This document shows, piece by piece, positions 1 to 6,094 of a stretch of 6,094 bases of DNA. A program made the position numbers and the translations under genes. Below the pieces are notes generated by a model. That model saw only the letters and a program-made list of their open reading frames with translations. It made no database searches and had not been told where the DNA came from. Numbering within the stretch: position 1 is the first letter of the stretch; each line of letters begins with the position of its first letter. This stretch comes from Cyclobacteriaceae bacterium (lineage in GTDB: Bacteria; Bacteroidota; Bacteroidia; Cytophagales; Cyclobacteriaceae): contig JANQPK010000278.1 in NCBI GenBank assembly GCA_028289505.1, forward strand, positions 1 through 6,094. Reading direction: 5' to 3'.

Positions 1-1687
1 GAAGTCCATACTTGTTGTTTTTAGAGACAATGGCTACACCATTTTTAAAATCACCAGCGGATTGATACAAGGGTTGAATCTTTAGCCGTTCAATTCTATC
101 AACGTATCCCCATCTACCCCGGATCTTTACCGGTAACATCTCTTCACTAAAAATACCAACATCTTCATATCGATTGGCTATCCTTAATTTCCCATTAAGG
201 TCTATCAGACCATACTGATCATTAATACGCACCCCTATAAATCCCTCATCCAGGGTCCGCATTTCTTGTATAGTGGTATCCCTAAAGAAAGTGCGGCTGG
301 ACATATTGAAGATTCCCAAACTTATATCGTCCTCAAATAAATAGTAGTTAGCATTATTTGCAAAAGGTACAATACTGTGATACTGAAGTGAGAGTACCCG
401 CTCACCATTGGGTGAGACCAACCCATACTGTTTTTGGTCATCTTGCTCTATAACTCCGGTAGGCGTAGTAAGCAGGATGTTTTTGGTTCGATACACTTCT
501 TGTTGTTGAATATTTACCAATCCTGAAATATCTCCAACCTGAAAAACATAGGTACTGTGGTTTAGCCTTTTCAAACTGTCGTAACGTGGCTTTACCAGCC
601 AGTTGCCGTTCTGGTCGATAACTCCCCAACTTCCCATGTATTTGGCGAAAGCAATACCATCTTGAAAACCCTTGGCTTCGTCGTACTGAGGTGGGATCAC
701 TTCTTCTCCTTCATGATTAACAAAGCCCCAACGGTCGAGTCGCTGCATAGCTAATAAGCCTTCGCTAGGAGGCATTAGTCGAAGATATTCACGATTGCTA
801 ATCTGGTTCAAGTTGGTATCCAACAAACTCCAATAACCTTCAGCATGCTTGACCCCTATAAATCTATGATGAAGCCATACTGATTTTTTGGTAGGAGGGA
901 TTATAATGTCTCCCTTATCATTGATCACTCCAAACAGTCCTCCCTGTTCAATAATGGCTTTGTCATCCACAAAGTCCAGTATTTCGGTTTGTTTGTATGA
1001 GTTTATCAGTTCACCTTCAGGGCTAATCACCTGACTCTGGTCAGGACTGCTGGCTAGTACAATTCCTTTAGCTCCTTTCCGCAGGCTCTTTACCTGGTGA
1101 CTGGCCACCAGCTTATTATTCTGATCCCTTATTTCGTAGGTATCGAAAAATTTGCCTTTGAATTCATTCCCTTTGATCTCAATTTCATGGTATTTAGGCT
1201 CCAACAATATTTTACCCGATGCGTCAACCAGACCGCGATATGCGTCTTGGACCAGCAGGGCCAACTTGTTGTTCAGGGTTTGAATCTTAGAGTAATTGAA
1301 CGGCACTACCTCAGCGTATGACTGGTCTAGAATGCCGTATTTTATCTCAGAACCGATTTGTTTAGCGGCCACAATCAGGTTATTGAACAGATATAATCTG
1401 TAATACTCGAATTCAAGCAAGGTATTACCTTCCAAGTCCACAATTCCATATTGCTCCTGACCAGAGGAGTTTTTGGAAGCTACCAGTAGCTTACGGTTCA
1501 GTGGATATAGATTCGAGTATTCGGAGTCGGTAAGCAGTTTGTTTTTGAGGTTCATCAAACCCCAGAGCCCGTTTTGCTTGTAACCAACTACATTTTCCAC
1601 AGGATAGAAGGCACCCAATGACCATCCCAGGTCATCGTACACTGCCGGGATGATCACCTGATCTTTGGCGTCTCGAAGTCCTTTCTT
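1..1687 (-). repeat. Array of about 17 WG-type protein repeats
   Basis: This is the repeat-encoding part of the gene, from residue 41 to the window edge. The units are diverged at DNA level, so it is a protein repeat and not a DNA tandem repeat. Units start near residues 41, 81, 119, 156, 190, 223, 258, 291, 325, 359, 393, 427, 459, 496, 530, 565 and 598. Spacing is mostly 32-40 residues. Those near 223, 258, 427 and 496 have lost the aromatic-Gly pair or part of the pattern. The last unit is cut by the window edge. Unit boundaries were judged by eye. Confidence 0.75.
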
Positions 1688-1807
1688 ATTGTCCTTTAAG
1701 AATATGAAGTAGTCTTCCTGGCTGTGGCCAAAGTTGGGTAGAACCAGGATGCTGAAGACCACAGCAATCAGCCATTCCCCCACTAAGAAGCGCTCAAATT
1801 GTACCAC
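1..1807 (-). CDS. Secreted WG-repeat protein, C-terminus beyond the window (partial)
   Basis: The frame stays open from an in-frame stop at 1822-1820 to the left edge, giving at least 602 codons. There is no ATG near the N-terminus. The best start is GTG at 1807-1805, with a weak GAG a few bases upstream, and GTG at 1783-1781 is an alternative. Residues 1-30 look like a signal peptide: Arg at 6, a hydrophobic core LIAVVFSILVL at 13-23, then a polar GHSQ end. The protein is therefore probably exported to the periplasm or cell surface. The rest is a chain of about 17 units of roughly 22 residues with the WG-repeat pattern (aromatic-Gly-hydrophobic-x-Asp, a turn, then a hydrophobic strand and Tyr). 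Clear cores are LWGLMN (81), QYGIVD (119), LFGVIN (291), RWGFVN (359), SWGVID (394), QYGLID (531) and RWGYVD (565). WG repeats are thought to form beta-rich repeat folds, and their ligands are mostly unknown. It lies downstream of hemA on the same strand, but no functional link is visible. Family assignment is firm; function is unknown. Confidence 0.88.
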   Translation of the reverse strand, partial: MVQFERFLVGEWLIAVVFSILVLPNFGHSQEDYFIFLKDNKKGLRDAKDQVIIPAVYDDLGWSLGAFYPVENVVGYKQNGLWGLMNLKNKLLTDSEYSNLYPLNRKLLVASKNSSGQEQYGIVDLEGNTLLEFEYYRLYLFNNLIVAAKQIGSEIKYGILDQSYAEVVPFNYSKIQTLNNKLALLVQDAYRGLVDASGKILLEPKYHEIEIKGNEFKGKFFDTYEIRDQNNKLVASHQVKSLRKGAKGIVLASSPDQSQVISPEGELINSYKQTEILDFVDDKAIIEQGGLFGVINDKGDIIIPPTKKSVWLHHRFIGVKHAEGYWSLLDTNLNQISNREYLRLMPPSEGLLAMQRLDRWGFVNHEGEEVIPPQYDEAKGFQDGIAFAKYMGSWGVIDQNGNWLVKPRYDSLKRLNHSTYVFQVGDISGLVNIQQQEVYRTKNILLTTPTGVIEQDDQKQYGLVSPNGERVLSLQYHSIVPFANNANYYLFEDDISLGIFNMSSRTFFRDTTIQEMRTLDEGFIGVRINDQYGLIDLNGKLRIANRYEDVGIFSEEMLPVKIRGRWGYVDRIERLKIQPLYQSAGDFKNGVAIVSKNNKYGL

Positions 1808-1920
1808 CCAAATCTCTTTTTAATATCAAATCACGCAATTAATATATTAGTATGGAGATAGCCAAGTGGATAAATTTGATAATAAACTAAAAACTTACAA
1901 ACCTTAGTTAGTCTGTATTA
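1808..1920 (-). other. Intergenic region between hemA and the WG-repeat gene
   Basis: This AT-rich gap of 113 bases lies between the hemA stop and the probable GTG start of the WG-repeat gene. It has no convincing promoter: the closest match to the Bacteroidota -7 box is TAAGGTTTG (1906-1898), which has one base too many. It has no convincing terminator: AACTAA/TTAGTT arms (1885-1890 and 1904-1909) can pair, but no T-run follows. Whether the WG-repeat gene is read from hemA or from its own promoter cannot be decided here. Confidence 0.5.
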
Positions 1921-3204
1921 TTATTTATTTGATGATAGTGTTTCTTTTTCCAAGTTGAAGAGGTCATTGAGTACATCGATCAGCGTTTCTGCCTCACCTC
2001 TTCTACAAGCTGCCTTAAGTTCTAGTACCGGCAGCTTGATTACTTTCTGCATTATGCTTTTGGTAAGCTTCTCAATCCTGAATACCTCTTCATCTGATGC
2101 ATCTTTCAAATGACGTGCAATCTCTTGTTTTCGGATTTGTTCAAGCGTGTTTTTCAGCTTGTTTATAGTAGGGCTTACGCTCATGTCTTTGCTCCAATCG
2201 TCAAAGTCTTCTACCGCCTGGTATACCAACCTTTCAACTTCAGGAACCGCTGCCAAACGTCTGCTCAGTGCCTCATCTGCTCTGGATTGAATGTTATCAA
2301 TGTTGTACAATAATACCCCGTTGATATCCTCGATTCCAGTTTCTATACTACGGGGAACACTGAGGTCAATAAAATATTTGTAATCACCGACAGGAAGTTT
2401 GGAAAGATGTTGCTTAAGGATGATTTCGGCAGGGCTATTAACCGCAGTTACTACTACGTCGGCCGATGGGATGTTATCTGGAATAGAGTCAAAAGCGATG
2501 ACTTCAAAACCAGAACGTAGACCCATTTCGACCGCTTTTTCATAACTGCGATTGGCGACCATCACCCGGAAATGTTGAAACCCTTTGTGGTCTGCAATAT
2601 TCATGCACAAATCACCACCTACATCGCCAAGTCCCACGATCATTATCGTGGGATTAGATTTAGCAGCAGTTAGCTCTGAAATTAATTCGATAGTAGCGTA
2701 GCTTACTGAGGCAGCACCATCCCTAAACGCGGTTTCCTGAACCACCCTTTTATTGGTGAAGAAAGCGGTATGCAGCAACCGATGCAAAAATGGCCCTGCC
2801 AAATCCAAATCTGCCGATAGTTGATAAGCAGATTTAACTTGATTAGTAATCTGCATATCACCCACGATCTGTGAGTCCAATCCAGTGGCCACTCTTAACA
2901 AATGGGTAACGGCACTGTAGTGATCTGTGATAATATTGAAGTGGTGCTTACTCTGGATTATGGCATCTGATCCTTTCTGTTGAGCCAGGATTTTTACCAA
3001 TTCTTGGCTCAGATCTTGCGGAGATGCATAGTAAATTTCTGTTCGGTTGCAGGTGGACAATACCAAAACATCTTTTAGCTCAAATAGATCTTTGATACGG
3101 TTCAACATTTCAGCTGTCTCTTCTGCGTTCAAGGCAGAAAGCTCCCGAACCTCAATGGGTGCAGAGCTATGAGAAATACTGATTGCTTTGAAATGTTGGT
3201 GCAT
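1921..3204 (-). CDS. hemA: Glutamyl-tRNA reductase
   Basis: The product is a complete 427-residue GluTR, close to the usual family length. The enzyme uses NADPH to reduce Glu-tRNA(Glu) to glutamate-1-semialdehyde, the first committed step of C5-pathway tetrapyrrole (heme) synthesis in the cytosol. The N-terminal catalytic domain carries the STCNRTEIY motif with nucleophile Cys52. It also has the conserved His101 just before LLRVATGLDSQIVG (102-115). The central Rossmann NADPH-binding domain has IVGLGDVGGDL (189-199) with the GxGxxG fingerprint. Further conserved blocks are FRDGAASVSYATIE (160-173) and IDLSVPR (279-285). The C-terminal helical dimerisation domain covers about residues 300-420. 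Where many homologues have Gly-Glu after the GLDS block, this one has Gly115-Asp116, a conservative change. ATG 3204 is well placed before the conserved start of the fold, and a promoter-like sequence lies just upstream. It is divergent from the HhH gene. The identification is very secure. Confidence 0.98.
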   Translation of the reverse strand: MHQHFKAISISHSSAPIEVRELSALNAEETAEMLNRIKDLFELKDVLVLSTCNRTEIYYASPQDLSQELVKILAQQKGSDAIIQSKHHFNIITDHYSAVTHLLRVATGLDSQIVGDMQITNQVKSAYQLSADLDLAGPFLHRLLHTAFFTNKRVVQETAFRDGAASVSYATIELISELTAAKSNPTIMIVGLGDVGGDLCMNIADHKGFQHFRVMVANRSYEKAVEMGLRSGFEVIAFDSIPDNIPSADVVVTAVNSPAEIILKQHLSKLPVGDYKYFIDLSVPRSIETGIEDINGVLLYNIDNIQSRADEALSRRLAAVPEVERLVYQAVEDFDDWSKDMSVSPTINKLKNTLEQIRKQEIARHLKDASDEEVFRIEKLTKSIMQKVIKLPVLELKAACRRGEAETLIDVLNDLFNLEKETLSSNK

Positions 3205-3224
3205 AGTATGCTTAGTCCAGCAGA

Positions 3225-3254
3225 CAAAGTTAATATGAAATAGAATAATTTAAA
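3225..3254 (-). promoter_or_regulatory. Probable hemA promoter (Bacteroidota type)
   Basis: On the minus strand, TAACTTTG (3232-3225) matches the Bacteroidota -7 consensus TAnnTTTG exactly. An imperfect -33 element, TTTA instead of TTTG, lies 18 bases upstream at 3254-3251. Transcription would start about 5-8 bases downstream of the -7 box, leaving a leader of only some 12-16 bases before ATG 3204. The leader has no Shine-Dalgarno sequence, which is normal for this phylum. This is prediction by motif only. Confidence 0.6.
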
Positions 3255-3269
3255 CTCTTAAATTTTATT

Positions 3270-3282
3270 TAGAACCGTTCTA
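3270..3282. promoter_or_regulatory. Perfect 13-base inverted repeat in the divergent promoter region
   Basis: TAGAAC-C-GTTCTA is a perfect 6+1+6 inverted repeat. It lies just upstream of the putative hemA -33 element and between the two divergent genes. The position fits an operator for a dimeric regulator of hemA, of the HhH gene, or of both. A second short palindrome, TTGATATCAA, is at 3320-3329. No known regulator site is recognised, so the role is inferred from symmetry and position. Confidence 0.35.
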
Positions 3283-3368
3283 TATAAGACCTTACAAAAA
3301 GATTTTTCAGTCTCGAATATTGATATCAAACTCGCCGATATTAGGTCAAAAATTTCATTTTGTACAGG

Positions 3369-4079
3369 ATGTTCATCATCTGGGTTCGCAATAATTTTGG
3401 ATTTTCTAGAACGGAATCCAATGCGTACCTGGTATTGATTGGCCTGCTCTTGGTATTGCATTTTTGGATTAGGCAAACCTCTTTGTTTTCAACAGAACCT
3501 GATCGACCTCAATATTTGGACAGCCTAACTAAAGTATTGTATCCATTGAAACCGGTAGATACTAGTACCTCTTATCAGCAGGCCTTCTCCAAACCCTTGG
3601 ATACCACTAAAGCTGAGTCGAAACAGGCATTTCAAGTGGTCAGAAAACCCAATGTATCTTTTGGTAATCAAACTACTAAAGCTGCTGACCTGAATCGGGT
3701 TGACAGCATTTGGTTGAGGAAGATCTACGGTATCGGACCTGTTTTGAGTAAAAGAATCATTAAGTATCGGGATCTTTTAGGAGGCTTTCATTCAATAAAT
3801 CAGCTCAAAGAGGTCTATAATCTTCCCGAAGAAACAATCGAGACCTTAACCAGGTATGTATTTATCGATTTAGAGACCTCACCGGTAGAGAAAATAAATA
3901 TAAATACTTCGGCATTCCAGGAAATCGCATTACATCCCTATTTTACCTTTACTGTAGCCAGGGCCATCGTATCCTACCGGCAACAGCATGGAGCCTACAA
4001 TAGTCTGGAAGACCTCAAAAAAATACATTTAATGAATGATACTACTTATCTTAGGGTTCAACCATATGTAGATTTTTGA
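3369..4079 (+). CDS. Membrane-anchored ComEA-like helix-hairpin-helix protein
   Basis: This gene encodes a 236-residue protein starting at ATG 3369. An in-frame TTG at 3360 would add three residues but is less likely. One hydrophobic segment (about 19-34, YLVLIGLLLVLHFW) follows a short N-terminus with Arg7 and Arg14. It suggests a single-pass anchor with the rest of the protein outside the cytoplasm, as in ComEA. A low-complexity Ser/Thr/Lys-rich linker follows (about 38-105). Residues 106-167 form a helix-hairpin-helix unit with the hairpin YGIGPVLSKRIIKYR (120-134) and GGFHSINQL. Residues 176-236 form a second unit starting ININTSAFQEIA, with AIVSYRQQHGAY at 199-210. Its hairpin has HPYF in place of the GxG, so backbone contact with DNA may be weaker there. 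HhH pairs bind DNA without sequence preference, and ComEA itself is the DNA receptor in natural uptake. Here no com genes are adjacent, so uptake is only a possibility. No Bacteroidota-type promoter is obvious upstream. Confidence 0.85.
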   Translation: MFIIWVRNNFGFSRTESNAYLVLIGLLLVLHFWIRQTSLFSTEPDRPQYLDSLTKVLYPLKPVDTSTSYQQAFSKPLDTTKAESKQAFQVVRKPNVSFGNQTTKAADLNRVDSIWLRKIYGIGPVLSKRIIKYRDLLGGFHSINQLKEVYNLPEETIETLTRYVFIDLETSPVEKININTSAFQEIALHPYFTFTVARAIVSYRQQHGAYNSLEDLKKIHLMNDTTYLRVQPYVDF

Positions 4080-4116
4080 AAAGGTCAATTTTTTAGACTT
4101 GGCCGGGTTCAACCAT
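4054..4116. repeat. Pair of exact 12-base direct repeats at the HhH/helicase junction
   Basis: GGGTTCAACCAT occurs at 4054-4065, inside the last codons of the HhH gene, and again at 4105-4116, where it runs into the ATG of the helicase gene. The copies start 51 bases apart. Each contains the odd-centred palindrome GGTT-C-AACC. They could mark a small duplication that created the junction, form a paired binding site, or be chance. Confidence 0.5.
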
Positions 4117-6094
4117 GCAAAAAGTTCTCAATTCCTATTTACGGAGATTGACAAACCTAACATCCAGAAACAAGTCAATTTTGCTCTTGAGGTTGAGCGC
4201 AGGCCGCTTCATTGACTTGAACGAGTTTGATTTTCTAAATAACCTCCCTGCATTTTCTATAATTGACCAACTGGTCAGAAGAAAGAAGGAAACATTCTTA
4301 TGTAACGTGTTGGATAGCCGTGATGAGTCCAGTAATAAACTGAGTCAGCAGTTAAAGAAACTGTGGCGAAACGATCGATTCATATTTGAAGAGAGAGGAG
4401 CAAGGGACTTGTTTGTAGCATGGCCATTTGTTAGAGGGGTGTTTGCAGATGGTACTGCGGTAAGAGCCCCCTTGTTGTTTTTTCCTGCATCTATTGAAAT
4501 GAAAGATAACCGGTGGGTGCTGTTACCCAGAACGGATGAGTACTGTTACCTGAATCGGAGCTTTTTGTTGGCGTATTCGCATTTCAACCAAGTGCCAGTG
4601 GAGGAGGAATTGATGGACTACAATTTTGAAGAGTTCCCTACGGACAGCCGGTCCTTTCGAGTTTCTCTCTATGAATTGTTTAAAGAGAGCCGGGTTGAAT
4701 TGAATTTCAATCAACAGAACTTTACGGACAATCTATTACCTTTTAGCAACTACAATAAAAAAGAGTACGAAGCGCATCACAAGAGTGGCGTATTGACGCT
4801 ACACCCTGAGGCGGTATTGGGTCTTTTTCCTCAAGCAGGGTCTTATTTGGTTCCCGATTACCGCAAGCTGATGCAGGATCAATCCATAAAGGATATCGAT
4901 CAGTTGTTTTACCAACCAGAGCCCAACTTAGTAACCGAGGAGTTTGGTTTTCTTTCTGCATTAAAAGAGGAACAGACGGTTACGCCCTTTTCCATGGATG
5001 CCTACCAGGAAAATGCACTCAAGGCAATAAAATCCGGAAAATCTATAGTGGTTCAGGGGCCTCCAGGTACCGGCAAATCACAGCTCATCTCAAATATTAT
5101 GGCAGACTATGCTTCTAGGGGTAAAAGAACCTTATTAGTATGTCAGAAAAGAGCCGCTTTGGACGTGGTTTCACAGCGCTTACATGATGCAGGAATGGGA
5201 AATTTCATAGCTCTGGTTCATGATTTCAAGAATGACAGAAGGGAGTTGTATGCTCAAATCCTGCAACAAATAGAAAATCTGGAAGAGTATCGAAGACAAA
5301 ATAACGGTTTAGATGCCATACAAATTGAGCGAGCGTTTATTCAGGCTAGCCGACGTATTGATCAAATCACCGAGGAACTGGAAGAATTTAAGCATGCGCT
5401 TTACGACCAGGAGGAGTGTGGTATATCAATAAAGGAGTTATTCCTGACCTCGGTATTAGATGGCCCTGCCATCAGTTTAAAGCAGGAATTCCGGCACTTT
5501 CCAATGGATAAGCTTGAAGCATTCAAAAAAGTGCTGCAATCATACCATCAATACAGAGTACGATTTGAGAATGACGAATTCCTCTGGAAAGATAGAAGAT
5601 CATTCAACGGGTATACCGTAAAAGATCTTAGGTTAATAATTAAGACCATTGACCAAACTTGGGATTATACCACAAAGTTGGCTGAAAAAGCATCGTCTTT
5701 ATTGAATTCAGAGGTGTCGTTCGAGACCTTGGAGTACATAGTAGATAATGAAGAGGAGATCTCCAAGTTTATCACCTTATTGAAGGATCCTGAGGTATAT
5801 AAGTTTTTCAATCAACATCTTGAATATAAAGACACTCATAAGGACCAATTAGCACTTGCGAATATTGAGCGTCTGGTACTGGATTGTTTTAAGAAGGAAG
5901 GGCCAGAAGTAAGTATCCCAACTGAAGAATTAGGGGCATTTCAAGAGATCATCCAACAACGCATTGAATCTCAAAAGAATCTATTCAAATGGTTGAGTTG
6001 GAACCTTTTCAGTAAGGAGAAAATGCGATACCTGCGAGTATTAAAAGCAAATGGCCTGCGAAAGAATCGGGAGGGCTTTAGAATTCTATTGGAA
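4115..6094 (+). CDS. DUF4011-like superfamily 1 (Upf1-type) helicase, C-terminus beyond the window (partial)
   Basis: The frame is open for 660 codons to the right edge. ATG 4115 is the first start after an in-frame TAG at 4094. The N-terminus resembles DUF4011: LTNLTSRNKSILLL (12-25) mirrors the L-x-D-L-x-x-RN-x-LL signature, and LFVAWPFVRG (99-108), DGTAVRAPLLFFPASIE (112-128) and LNRSFLLAY (146-154) match its later conserved blocks. The helicase part begins with a Q-motif-like DAYQENAL (295-302). The P-loop QGPPGTGKS follows, with Lys321 as the ATP-binding lysine, then motif Ia LLVCQKRAALDVV (340-352). From about 375 to the edge the chain is mostly charged helix, consistent with the long 1B insertion of this family. 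Motif II (DEAS-type) and the remaining motifs are not reached. The protein should be a cytoplasmic ATP-dependent helicase or translocase. The 35-base gap to the HhH gene suggests one transcript. Housekeeping repair and phage defence are both possible; the missing C-terminus, where such proteins may carry a nuclease domain, would help decide. Confidence 0.88.
   Translation, partial: MQKVLNSYLRRLTNLTSRNKSILLLRLSAGRFIDLNEFDFLNNLPAFSIIDQLVRRKKETFLCNVLDSRDESSNKLSQQLKKLWRNDRFIFEERGARDLFVAWPFVRGVFADGTAVRAPLLFFPASIEMKDNRWVLLPRTDEYCYLNRSFLLAYSHFNQVPVEEELMDYNFEEFPTDSRSFRVSLYELFKESRVELNFNQQNFTDNLLPFSNYNKKEYEAHHKSGVLTLHPEAVLGLFPQAGSYLVPDYRKLMQDQSIKDIDQLFYQPEPNLVTEEFGFLSALKEEQTVTPFSMDAYQENALKAIKSGKSIVVQGPPGTGKSQLISNIMADYASRGKRTLLVCQKRAALDVVSQRLHDAGMGNFIALVHDFKNDRRELYAQILQQIENLEEYRRQNNGLDAIQIERAFIQASRRIDQITEELEEFKHALYDQEECGISIKELFLTSVLDGPAISLKQEFRHFPMDKLEAFKKVLQSYHQYRVRFENDEFLWKDRRSFNGYTVKDLRLIIKTIDQTWDYTTKLAEKASSLLNSEVSFETLEYIVDNEEEISKFITLLKDPEVYKFFNQHLEYKDTHKDQLALANIERLVLDCFKKEGPEVSIPTEELGAFQEIIQQRIESQKNLFKWLSWNLFSKEKMRYLRVLKANGLRKNREGFRILLE

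Noticed and set aside
438..629. Short minus-strand open frame of 63 codons
   Set aside because: It lies inside the WG-repeat gene in another frame, starts with TTG, and has no domain character.
1097..1321. Plus-strand open frame of 74 codons opposite the WG-repeat gene
   Set aside because: It is antisense to a gene with clear protein-level repeats and has no recognisable product.
1885..1909. AACTAA / TTAGTT arms after hemA as a rho-independent terminator
   Set aside because: The stem is six AT-rich pairs with a 13-base loop, and no T-run follows on the minus strand.
2110..2313. Plus-strand open frame of 67 codons opposite hemA
   Set aside because: It is antisense to the highly conserved hemA coding region; a shadow frame.
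3355..3362. TCATTTTG as the promoter of the HhH gene
   Set aside because: It lacks the TA of the consensus and lies only six bases before ATG 3369, too close for a normal leader.
3258..3476. Minus-strand open frame of 72 codons upstream of hemA
   Set aside because: It overlaps the start of the HhH gene on the opposite strand and the regulatory region, and its translation shows no family features.
4054..4116. GGTTCAA copies as tRNA T-arms
   Set aside because: No acceptor stem, anticodon arm or cloverleaf can be drawn around either copy, and the first lies inside a coding sequence.
4523..4961. Two minus-strand open frames opposite the helicase gene
   Set aside because: Both are antisense to the continuous helicase frame with conserved DUF4011-like blocks; no independent coding evidence.

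Overview
The window looks like chromosomal DNA of a Bacteroidota bacterium, most likely a member of the Cytophagales. It has moderately low GC, genes without recognisable Shine-Dalgarno sites, a Bacteroidota-type promoter (TAnnTTTG) in front of hemA, and a gene set typical of that group: a secreted WG-repeat protein, glutamyl-tRNA reductase, and a membrane-anchored helix-hairpin-helix protein. The assignment is inferred from sequence character only. No database search was possible.

Layout. Positions 1-1807 (minus) hold a long gene that runs off the left edge. It encodes a signal peptide followed by about 17 WG/YG-type repeats. It has no ATG start and probably begins at GTG 1807. A 113-base gap separates it from the complete hemA gene upstream of it on the same strand (1921-3204, minus). 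A 164-base divergent intergenic region (3205-3368) contains the likely hemA promoter and a perfect 13-base inverted repeat. On the plus strand, a two-HhH ComEA-like protein (3369-4079) is followed after 35 bases by a large gene (4115 to the right edge) encoding a DUF4011-like N-terminal domain and the first motifs of a superfamily 1 (Upf1-like) helicase. This gene is cut by the window end after 660 codons.

How the genes work together. HemA makes glutamate-1-semialdehyde, the first committed step of C5-pathway heme synthesis. The WG-repeat gene lies downstream on the same strand but has no evident functional link to it. The HhH protein and the helicase are close enough to share a transcript, and both are of types that act on nucleic acid. 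A joint role in DNA uptake, repair or defence is possible, but the sequence does not show it. There are no tRNA or rRNA genes, insertion sequences or CRISPR arrays. The most interesting item is the DUF4011-type helicase, whose decisive C-terminal half lies outside the window.
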